A DNA stretch of 9,292 bases from Aquificaceae bacterium (GTDB lineage: Bacteria > Aquificota > Aquificia > Aquificales > Aquificaceae): positions 1-9,292 of the forward strand of contig WFPN01000279.1 of the NCBI GenBank assembly GCA_015487535.1. The letters run 5' to 3'. The notes beneath the pieces are model-generated. The model was not told the DNA's origin, searched no databases, and saw only the letters and a program-made list of their open reading frames with translations. Within the stretch, counting starts at the first letter, position 1. Each line of letters opens with the position of its first letter. Shown piece by piece: positions 1 to 6,458 of the stretch. The position numbers were made by a program, and so were the translations under genes.

Positions 1-2
1 AG

Positions 3-743
3 GTTCTCGAGGAGCAGAAATTCCAGATGTCAGGCCTGGTTGATCCGAACACGGCCGTGCAGATAGGCCGCCTCGCTGGTGTGAAGTACATAATCACCGG
101 AGCTGTGAACAACGTTAATCTGAAGTGGGTCTCCCTCGAGGAGGCGAAGGGAGCCGCAAAAAATCTTCTCGGCAGGTGGGGTTCCGTTCTCTCGGCCGGA
201 GCTTCAACCCAGGAGGGTTGGAACGTTATAGTGGACGTTGTCATAAAGGTTATAGACACGGAGACGGGGGAGGTTGTACTCTCGAAGAGGGTCTCCGGAA
301 GGGAGGTTATGGGGAAGACACCCCAGTTCAGCTACGACTCCATAATAGGCGGGATAAAAAAGGCGGTTGCGGAAGCTGTAGAGGATATAAGACCTGATAT
401 ATCCAAGCTGTTCCCCTTGAGGGGATACATTATCCAGCTCAGGACTGCGCCCGACGGAAGCAAGCGCTATGCTCTGATAAACGTCGGGGCAAAACAGGGT
501 GTGCAGGCTGGCCAGGAGTTCTACGTGATAGAGTTCCAGGCGGTCGAAGATCCCATTAGCGGAAGGAGGACCTGCGATCAGGTGAAGCTGCCGGTTACTC
601 TGGTGGTATCCAACCAGGTGCAGACCGACAAGGCTTGGACTTTCGTAGAGGGGGACAAGAACCAGATAATGAGGGTAAAGCTCGGACAGATAGTTGAGAG
701 GAAACCTCTCGAAGGTGGAAGCTTCATTAAAAAGGTCTTCTAA
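3..743 (+). CDS. CsgG-family outer-membrane/periplasmic protein with FlgT-C-like tail (5' partial)
   Basis: The reading frame is open to the left edge, so the start lies outside the window; the ATG at 27 falls inside the conserved domain and is not the start. The first visible part has the CsgG pattern: a Glu/Gln-rich helix, 'SGLVDPNTAVQIGRLAG', then 'YIITGAV', and later a strand 'VIDTETGEVV'. CsgG-family proteins form or assist outer-membrane secretion and assembly complexes and are often lipoproteins; any signal peptide would be upstream. From about 414 to 710 there is a separate beta-rich tail with 'INVGAKQGVQAGQEF', the hallmark of FlgT C-terminal-like domains. One cysteine is visible (in 'RTCDQ'). 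The stop is 12 bp before the next gene, which has a strong GGGAGG ribosome binding site, so the two are probably cotranscribed. Family call is confident; the exact partner and function are not known. Confidence 0.85.
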   Translation, partial: VLEEQKFQMSGLVDPNTAVQIGRLAGVKYIITGAVNNVNLKWVSLEEAKGAAKNLLGRWGSVLSAGASTQEGWNVIVDVVIKVIDTETGEVVLSKRVSGREVMGKTPQFSYDSIIGGIKKAVAEAVEDIRPDISKLFPLRGYIIQLRTAPDGSKRYALINVGAKQGVQAGQEFYVIEFQAVEDPISGRRTCDQVKLPVTLVVSNQVQTDKAWTFVEGDKNQIMRVKLGQIVERKPLEGGSFIKKVF

Positions 744-755
744 GGGAGGGTAGAT

Positions 756-2948
756 ATGGGTTTCTTGCTTTCTCTTCTCCTTCTTATCTTTTCTCTCTAC
801 ACCTTCGCCCAGCCTCTTGAATTGACACGTCTGAGCAACCCACCCTTCACCTTGATAGTCTTCGCAGGCCCGGTCAGTTGGAGCACCGCCGAGGCAACTT
901 GCAGGGCTAACGGCATGAGCATAGCTTCCATACACAGTGTAGAGGAGAACATGAAGATACTCGCCCTCCTGAGGGGTGTGTCATGGCCCGAAAGGGTATG
1001 GCATGGAGCTTGGATAGGCCTCACCGACGAGGGAAGTGAAGGAAGATGGAGATGGGTTGATGGTACCCCTCTCGACTTCACCAACTTCGGACCTGGGGAG
1101 CCCAACGGCGGCACTTATGAGAACTACGGAGCTATAGAGCTTGCCCGTGCGGGCAGGCCAGACGGGTGGTGGAACGACGCCAATATGAATGAGAAGTACG
1201 CTGCCGTTGTTTGCAGGGCCGGAGCGGTTGCTAAAGCGCCGAAAGCTTCACCCTCCCCCAAGACGATGGCTCCTCCTGGTGCACCTCCGGCCGGTGAGGG
1301 CGTCTTCTACTATCCAACTATAAACGGCTACAGGCTGGACTGGTGCTATTCCTGGGGTACAAACTGCGGTAAGGGTGCGGCGGACGCGTTCTGCAGAAGG
1401 ATGGGTTTCTCCCATGCAGAGGCCTGGGAGATGGATCCAGACATAGGCCTCCACTCCCCAACCTACGTGATAAGCACTGGACAGATATGCAATCAATCCT
1501 TCTGCGACGGGTTCAAGTGGATAAAGTGCGCTACCACAACCTCCGCGGGCATACTCCCCGGTATGGAGCCCGATACCGACAGGCCTGGTATGGACTACAG
1601 GAGCTTCGACCTTCCCTACGCCGACCCGAAGTTGTGCATGGAAGCCTGTAACAAAGATCCTCGCTGCAAGGCTTGGACCTATGTCAAGCCAAACACTATA
1701 CAGGGCCCAAGGCCGAGATGCTGGTTGAAGCACTCGGTCCCTCCTCCAAAGCCCCACTACTGCTGTGTGTCTGGCGTTAAGGTAGAAGTATCGGTCCCTC
1801 CTACACCGCAGGCTCCGACGACAACCGCTCCACCCATACCAAAGGCCCCTCTTCCCACTCCGGTCTTAAAGACCCAACCCGTTGAGAGCAGGAAGAACGT
1901 TAAGTGCATAGAGTCTGTGGGAGTAGGGGAGGCCTCAGTTATAAAAGGAGACAGGGCCTCGGCAAAGGCAGAGGCTCTCGCAAGAGCCAAGTGGGATGCC
2001 ATAGAGAAGGCTCTTGGAGTTACCACCAGCGTGAAGACGATCGTTCAGAACTTCAGGCTCCTCGATGAGGTGATAAAGAACGAGGTAGGAGGCTTCATAA
2101 GGGACGTAAAGGTTCTAAAAGAAGAGAACTTCGCCGACATGGTCAGGGTTAAGATCAAGGGCTGCGTCTATCCGAACGAAGCAGAGAGAGCCCTAAGTCT
2201 GATTTCTAGGGACACGGCCTTCAGCGTCCTGATAATAACCAAGAGTCCGAACGGCGTGGAGCTCGACGAGATGAACCCGGTGACCACAGAGCTCGTCAAC
2301 ATCCTGAACCAGCAGGGCTTCAAGGTTTACGACTTTGCCGGCAATCCTAACGTCAATCCTTACGATATAGAGAGCATAGTGTCCCAGAGGAGGTTCATAG
2401 CTCTCCGGGCTTACATGTCGAGGGTTCTCTCCGGGGCCATGATAGTGGGTAAGGTTGAGCTCGTTCCCTCCACCACTACGGGGCAGGATATAGGATACGG
2501 TATAAGGGCTACCTTCAACGTGGTAACCGCGAGGCTCAACTACTACCTTCTCGCAAGGGACAGACAGGGCGTTAGGATAATAGCTTCAGGTTCACTATCC
2601 GCCATGGGCAGGGCGCCAAATATTAGGGATGCCCAGTACAAGGCGATGGAGGCCCTTGCGCGCAAACTCGGTTCTGACGTAATAGGCAAACTCGAAAGAT
2701 ACATGGCTTCCAAGAAGAAGACAGTAACCGTTGTGGTAAAAGGTGTAAGGAGCACCAGCCAGAACTTCTCTATAAAGGAGAAGCTTCAGAGGGTCCCGTG
2801 GGTCCAGTCGGTCGAGGATCTCGGTCTGGGTAAGTTCAAGGTGATTTACCTTGAGAACACCGTTTACCTAGCCAACGCTATCGAGAGGATGCCCGAACTG
2901 AAGCTGCTCCGTTTCTCTCCAACGGAAGTGGAGGCGAAGCTCCTATGA
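756..2948 (+). CDS. Secreted multidomain protein: C-type lectin, Cys-rich domain, PAN/apple-like domain, LPP20/FlgT-N-like module
   Basis: A 730-residue protein with a signal peptide (hydrophobic 3-17, likely cut after 'TFA' near 18). Residues 30-155 form a C-type lectin domain: C49 and C153 as the outer disulfide pair, 'WIGLTD' at 86-91, 'WRW' at 98-100, 'EPN' at 115-117 and 'WWND' at 138-141, which together give a calcium/sugar site; the usual inner disulfide is absent. A Pro/Ala/Lys linker (160-180) leads to a Cys-rich domain (182-258; C197, C204, C213, C245, C250, C258). Next is a PAN/apple-like domain (268-345; C294, C298, C304, C322, C336, C337) with 'DRPGMDYRSFDL'. A second Pro/Thr linker (346-376) precedes residues 381-472, which resemble the LPP20/FlgT N-terminal domain ('VGVGEASV', 'GDRASAKAEALARAKWDAIE'). 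Residues 485-650 are probably alpha/beta, and 655-730 look like a small beta-alpha domain I do not recognise. Inferred role: an envelope-anchored or assembly protein displaying a sugar-binding head. The ATG follows GGGAGG closely. Its stop overlaps the next start (ATGA). Confidence 0.9.
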   Translation: MGFLLSLLLLIFSLYTFAQPLELTRLSNPPFTLIVFAGPVSWSTAEATCRANGMSIASIHSVEENMKILALLRGVSWPERVWHGAWIGLTDEGSEGRWRWVDGTPLDFTNFGPGEPNGGTYENYGAIELARAGRPDGWWNDANMNEKYAAVVCRAGAVAKAPKASPSPKTMAPPGAPPAGEGVFYYPTINGYRLDWCYSWGTNCGKGAADAFCRRMGFSHAEAWEMDPDIGLHSPTYVISTGQICNQSFCDGFKWIKCATTTSAGILPGMEPDTDRPGMDYRSFDLPYADPKLCMEACNKDPRCKAWTYVKPNTIQGPRPRCWLKHSVPPPKPHYCCVSGVKVEVSVPPTPQAPTTTAPPIPKAPLPTPVLKTQPVESRKNVKCIESVGVGEASVIKGDRASAKAEALARAKWDAIEKALGVTTSVKTIVQNFRLLDEVIKNEVGGFIRDVKVLKEENFADMVRVKIKGCVYPNEAERALSLISRDTAFSVLIITKSPNGVELDEMNPVTTELVNILNQQGFKVYDFAGNPNVNPYDIESIVSQRRFIALRAYMSRVLSGAMIVGKVELVPSTTTGQDIGYGIRATFNVVTARLNYYLLARDRQGVRIIASGSLSAMGRAPNIRDAQYKAMEALARKLGSDVIGKLERYMASKKKTVTVVVKGVRSTSQNFSIKEKLQRVPWVQSVEDLGLGKFKVIYLENTVYLANAIERMPELKLLRFSPTEVEAKLL

Positions 2949-3565
2949 AGAAGCTCTCGCCCCTCCTGGCCTTTCTTCTCCTCCTTTCCTGCGGCCAGAA
3001 GACCGAAAGCGTAAAGAAGGTTCCTCCGCCTTCCAAAGAAGAGCAAATCCAGAAGGCCCAGAGAGCATTTGAGGAGCTTGAGGTAGAGGCCACAAAACCT
3101 GCTAAAGAGCTGACCTTGGACGAAGGTCCCGTACACATCCCAAGGAAACCAAAGCCTGAGTATAAGAAGTATCCCCTCAAGCTAGCCAAGGGTAGCGTCC
3201 CAAAAACCAAGTATCCTATAGTGGACGGACTCCCCGTATGGGTCCACAACCCGAACTACGGCGGTGTTCTCGGTGGGGTCGGTATAGCCAAGAAGATACC
3301 TGGGAAGGGATACGCCGAACAGAGGAGACTCGCTAAACAGATAGCGCTCGCTGATCTTGCCAAACAGATAGAGCTAATAGTTAAAACGGAGCTCACCAAG
3401 GTAGAGGTGAAGGTGGATACCAAGAGGCTTCAGTACTATAAAAAGAAGTTCAGCTCTTACTCCGAACAGGAGGTTAGATCCCTGCTTATAAAAAATGCGG
3501 TTATAGAGGACGAGTGGGTTGATCCGAAAACCGGGGACCTCTACGTCTGGGTTGTGATAAGGTAA
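2945..3565 (+). CDS. LPP20-family outer-membrane lipoprotein
   Basis: A 206-residue lipoprotein. The N-terminus has two lysines, a Leu-rich stretch and the lipobox 'LLSC', giving lipidated C16; the next residues (Gly, Gln) do not form the Asp retention signal, so outer-membrane sorting is likely. Residues 28-75 are a charged, helical then Pro/Lys-rich spacer ('EEQIQKAQRAFEELEVE'). The LPP20-type domain covers about 95-206: 'LPVWVHNP', 'GGVGIAKK', then an Ala/Leu/Lys helix 'LAKQIALADLAKQIEL' and a final strand 'YVWVVIR'. LPP20 is a family of surface or periplasm-facing lipoproteins (Helicobacter Lpp20, Vibrio FlgP). The ATG overlaps the stop of the lectin gene as ATGA, which points to translational coupling and to a shared complex with the two upstream products. 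It has only the one cysteine. Confidence 0.88.
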   Translation: MKKLSPLLAFLLLLSCGQKTESVKKVPPPSKEEQIQKAQRAFEELEVEATKPAKELTLDEGPVHIPRKPKPEYKKYPLKLAKGSVPKTKYPIVDGLPVWVHNPNYGGVLGGVGIAKKIPGKGYAEQRRLAKQIALADLAKQIELIVKTELTKVEVKVDTKRLQYYKKKFSSYSEQEVRSLLIKNAVIEDEWVDPKTGDLYVWVVIR

Positions 3566-3571
3566 AAGGTA

Positions 3572-3577
3572 TATAAT
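3572..3577 (+). promoter_or_regulatory. Possible -10 element (TATAAT) for the radical SAM gene
   Basis: The 43 bp between the LPP20 gene and the radical SAM gene contains an exact TATAAT. Transcription from it would start near 3584, leaving a leader of about 25 bases that contains the ribosome binding site. No good TTGACA-like element sits 16-18 bp upstream: the best candidate, TTGTGA at 3552-3557, is only 14 bp away. The element may be chance in a short AT-rich gap, and the gene may instead be read from the upstream operon. Confidence 0.35.
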
Positions 3578-3590
3578 CTTTCTTCAGTAC

Positions 3591-3603
3591 TACCTGGGAG
3601 GTA
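3591..3603 (+). promoter_or_regulatory. Ribosome binding site inside a small hairpin
   Basis: The Shine-Dalgarno sequence GGGAGG lies at 3596-3601, seven bases before the ATG at 3609. It sits in a perfect inverted repeat, TACCT-GGG-AGGTA, so the RNA can fold into a 5 bp stem with a 3-base loop covering the binding site. A second AGGTA at 3567-3571 could compete for the same TACCT in a read-through transcript. The stem is short and would be weak at high temperature, so a regulatory role is only a possibility. The ribosome binding site itself is well supported. Confidence 0.5.
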
Positions 3604-3608
3604 AAGGC

Positions 3609-4724
3609 ATGAACAAGCTCGTTCTGGAGGACCTCACCCAGCAGAAGGAAAGTCCCGAGTACCTTCAGATAAGCTGGGCTGCCGCGATGACCCTCGGCCT
3701 GATTCCGGGCCAGTTTTATAGAAACACCAAGCTTAGCTGTATAAATACGCTTCTCACTTACCCCTCTGGGTGTCACGCCACATGCGCTTACTGTGGACTC
3801 CAGAAGGCCAGGGATATGGAGTACTCTAAGAAGAATTTCATAAGGGTCGAGTGGCCTACCGTAAAGCTCGAGGACATAATAGAGAGAACCAAGAAGGTGG
3901 GCCACGCCGAGAGACTCTGCATATCCCAGATTACCCATCCAAGGTCCATAAGGGATACGAAGTACGTGCTCAAGAGGGTAATAGAGGAGCTTGGGGATCA
4001 GCTCTTTGTATCTATCCTGATGAACGCTACGGGCCAGAGGTACGAGGATATAGAGGATTACAAGAAGCTAGGGGCGGATACACTCACGGTGGCCCTCGAT
4101 GCCGCAACACCGGAGATTTTCGACAAGCTCAGGGGAAGACCGATGAACAGCCCCCACAGATGGGAGACCTACTGGGAGGTTCTTGAGTGGTGCGCTGAGG
4201 TTATGGGGGACGGATACGCCGGGTGCCATTTGATAGTGGGTCTCGGAGAGACGGAGCAGGAGATGGTGGAGACCATACAGAAGGTAAGAGATCTTGGTGC
4301 GAGGACCCACCTCTTCTCCTTCTGGCCTGAGGAAGGCTCCTTGATGGAGAAGGAAAAGCCCTGTCCCGCTCCCCAGTACAGAAGGGTCCAGATGGCGAGA
4401 TACCTTATAGACAACGGACTCTCCAGATACGACTACATGGACTTCAACGAAAAAGGTCAGATAATAGACTGGGGAGTGTCGAAGGAGGTCTTCGAGGAGA
4501 TCTTCTGGAGCGGAAAGCCCTTCATGACGGCTGGATGCAGGGGTAAGACGACCGAGGTGGCCTGCAACAGACCCTTCGGAGACAGCTCAGTATCGGATAT
4601 AAAGAGCTACCCCTTCAAACCTAACAGGAACGATCTTAAGAAGATAAGGAAACAGCTCTTCGACTACGATATGGAGAGGGCGTATCCCGATGTCCTGAAT
4701 CCGAGCGTTTTCAGATACCAGTAA
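3609..4724 (+). CDS. Radical SAM enzyme, biotin-synthase-related / LipS-type lipoyl synthase candidate
   Basis: A 371-residue radical SAM protein. The signature CX3CX2C is C55-C59-C62 ('CHATCAYC'), which binds the [4Fe-4S] cluster that cleaves S-adenosylmethionine. 'HLIVGLGETEQE' (207-218) is the later-barrel glycine motif typical of BioB/LipA-like enzymes. Extra cysteines at 44, 104, 195, 206, 252, 310 and 319 could hold an auxiliary Fe-S cluster, as in sulfur-inserting members; C310 and C319 form a CX8C pair in the conserved-looking tail 'GCRGKTTEVACNRPFGD'. Enzymes of this kind are often labelled 'biotin synthase', but true BioB is a different, shorter family. The overall look is closest to the LipS1/LipS2 pair that inserts the two sulfurs of lipoate in Thermococcus and in sulfur-oxidising bacteria with the sHdr-LbpA pathway. 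I cannot tell LipS1 from LipS2, and the partner is not in the window. The radical SAM call is near certain; the lipoyl synthase call is an inference. The gene is 12 bp from ftsI. Confidence 0.85.
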   Translation: MNKLVLEDLTQQKESPEYLQISWAAAMTLGLIPGQFYRNTKLSCINTLLTYPSGCHATCAYCGLQKARDMEYSKKNFIRVEWPTVKLEDIIERTKKVGHAERLCISQITHPRSIRDTKYVLKRVIEELGDQLFVSILMNATGQRYEDIEDYKKLGADTLTVALDAATPEIFDKLRGRPMNSPHRWETYWEVLEWCAEVMGDGYAGCHLIVGLGETEQEMVETIQKVRDLGARTHLFSFWPEEGSLMEKEKPCPAPQYRRVQMARYLIDNGLSRYDYMDFNEKGQIIDWGVSKEVFEEIFWSGKPFMTAGCRGKTTEVACNRPFGDSSVSDIKSYPFKPNRNDLKKIRKQLFDYDMERAYPDVLNPSVFRYQ

Positions 4725-4736
4725 AATAATGTAAGG

Positions 4737-6458
4737 TTGGAGCGGGGCTTCAGGAGGAAGTTTGATAGAAAGCTAGGTTTTGTATTCTCCCTCTTCCTCC
4801 TCCTGCTCTTCTTCGTCCTCATCAGAATACTGGACCTCCAGGTAACTAGGGACAGCGACATAGCCAGGAAGATAGAGGAAAATTTCGATAGGGTAATCTC
4901 TATAAAGATTCCCCTGTACCGTGGAAGCATACAGGATGCGAACGGCCGTGAGCTTGCCCTAAGCGTACCTACGGTTACGGTTTACGCACATCCGGACACG
5001 AGCCGCATAAGGAACAAAGAGGCCTTTATAACCGGGCTTTCGAGGATAACGGGTATTCCTGCGGAGGAGATAAGAAAGAGGATCAGGGCCGGCAGCAACA
5101 GGCCGGTGAGGATACTGGCAGGTGTGGACAGGGAGCTCAAGGATGAGATAAGGAGGCTGATAAGGAGTACGGGCAACACGAGCTACGTAGGACTGCAGGA
5201 AGGCTACAGGAGGGTGTATCCCAACGGCAGTCTCGCTTCCAACACTCTGGGCTTCGTGGGAACGGATGGGATAGGGCTGGAGGGAATGGAGTACGCTCTG
5301 AACCGGTACCTCGGAGGGGGTTTCTCGAAAGCCCTAATATATCTGAACGGTGGGCTTGGTAAGATATACCTCCATCCGTTAAAAGGCCTGCTTGGGGAAG
5401 AGAAGGACGTTCTTCTCACGATAGACACTGGTGTTCAGAACATACTCGAGAAGATAAGGGACGATATAGTCAGGAAGTGGAAGCCTAAGAAGGTCTCCAT
5501 AATACTTCTCGACCTTTCCAACGGAGACATACTCGGTCTGGCAACTTACCCCTACTTCGACCCTAACAGGTTCCTTAGGTATCCTCCCGATCATAGGAGG
5601 AACTTCGCGGTAACGGACGTATTCGAGCCAGGGTCTATAATGAAGCCCTTCTTTATAGGCTACGCCCTGGACAAGGGCTACGTATCTCCCAGGTTCAGCG
5701 TTGATACGGGCAAGGGAAGAATAAAGGTTTACAACAGGTACGTCAGGGATTTGAGAAGGCTTGGCAGGATCAGCTTGAGGGAAGTTCTTGTTCACTCTTC
5801 CAACGTTGGGACGATAAAGGTGGCTTCTTTTCTCAGCAAGCGGGACGTGGAGGACCTCCTGGAGAGGTTTCACATGAACAGAAGGTTCGGCATATTCCCG
5901 GGTGAGGCGAACCCCCAGATACCCGACCTGGACTACCCTGCAAACATACTGTACTCCTCCATAGGTCAGGGGATAGCTATGAACACCTTGAACATAGCCG
6001 TGGCCTTCGGTGGGCTGGCAACAGGCAGGATACTCAAGCCACACATAATCAAGGAGGTAATTTCCTCTGAGGGAAAAGCCCTCTACAGGGCTGAGGAAGA
6101 GATCCTGAGGGACAGAGTATTTTCAGAGAGAACGCTCAGATGGCTCAGGAAGACTCTGACCCAGGTGGTAGAGAGGGGGACGGGTAAGGAAGCGAGATCG
6201 AGGTTCTTCACCATAGCGGGCAAAACGGGAACCTCTCAGAAGTTCGATCTCAAGCTCGGGAAGTACTCCAAGGACAAGGTGGTTACATACTTTGCGGGGT
6301 TCTTCCCGGCTTCCGATCCCAGGTTCGTGGCTGTTATAGTTGTGGACGAGCCTAAGGGGAAGAGGCTGTACGGTGGCGTGGTCTCGGCTCCGTATTTCAG
6401 GAGACTTGCGGAGCAGGTCGCCTTCTACTTCGGTTTAAAACCCGACAAGCTCAAGTAG
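4737..6458 (+). CDS. ftsI: Peptidoglycan D,D-transpeptidase FtsI (PBP3), division-specific
   Basis: A 573-residue class B penicillin-binding protein that cross-links septal peptidoglycan in the divisome. A short basic cytoplasmic tail is followed by one membrane segment (about 14-30). The periplasmic dimerisation domain begins with 'RGSIQDANGRELALS' (62-76). The transpeptidase domain has all three catalytic motifs: SxxK as 'SIMK' (S300, K303), SxN as 'SSN' (354-356) and 'KTGT' (496-499). The start is TTG: it is the only possible start after the in-frame stop at 4722, and the membrane anchor lies just beyond it. No properly spaced Shine-Dalgarno sequence precedes it; the AAGG present abuts the TTG. 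Translation may be coupled to the radical SAM gene 12 bp upstream, or begin on a near-leaderless RNA from TAAAAT at 4722-4727. The 3' end overlaps bioD on the other strand by 24 bp. FtsI rather than PBP2/MrdA is favoured by length and N-terminal pattern. Confidence 0.93.
   Translation: MERGFRRKFDRKLGFVFSLFLLLLFFVLIRILDLQVTRDSDIARKIEENFDRVISIKIPLYRGSIQDANGRELALSVPTVTVYAHPDTSRIRNKEAFITGLSRITGIPAEEIRKRIRAGSNRPVRILAGVDRELKDEIRRLIRSTGNTSYVGLQEGYRRVYPNGSLASNTLGFVGTDGIGLEGMEYALNRYLGGGFSKALIYLNGGLGKIYLHPLKGLLGEEKDVLLTIDTGVQNILEKIRDDIVRKWKPKKVSIILLDLSNGDILGLATYPYFDPNRFLRYPPDHRRNFAVTDVFEPGSIMKPFFIGYALDKGYVSPRFSVDTGKGRIKVYNRYVRDLRRLGRISLREVLVHSSNVGTIKVASFLSKRDVEDLLERFHMNRRFGIFPGEANPQIPDLDYPANILYSSIGQGIAMNTLNIAVAFGGLATGRILKPHIIKEVISSEGKALYRAEEEILRDRVFSERTLRWLRKTLTQVVERGTGKEARSRFFTIAGKTGTSQKFDLKLGKYSKDKVVTYFAGFFPASDPRFVAVIVVDEPKGKRLYGGVVSAPYFRRLAEQVAFYFGLKPDKLK

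Noticed and set aside
204..935. Long open frame on the minus strand opposite the CsgG-like and lectin genes
   Set aside because: It lies antisense to well-supported domains, has no recognisable family or ribosome binding site, and its composition follows the codon bias of the plus-strand genes.
3609..4724. Calling the radical SAM gene bioB because bioD is nearby
   Set aside because: The length, the C-terminal CX8C tail and the extra cysteines differ from BioB, and bioD lies on the opposite strand beyond ftsI.
5379..6044. Open frame of 221 codons on the minus strand inside ftsI
   Set aside because: It is antisense to the catalytic domain of FtsI and shows no domain; open antisense frames are expected from this codon usage.
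6432..6442. Palindrome GGTTTAAAACC near the ftsI/bioD junction, considered as a terminator
   Set aside because: The arms leave a loop of one base and no T-run follows on either strand, so it cannot form a standard intrinsic terminator.
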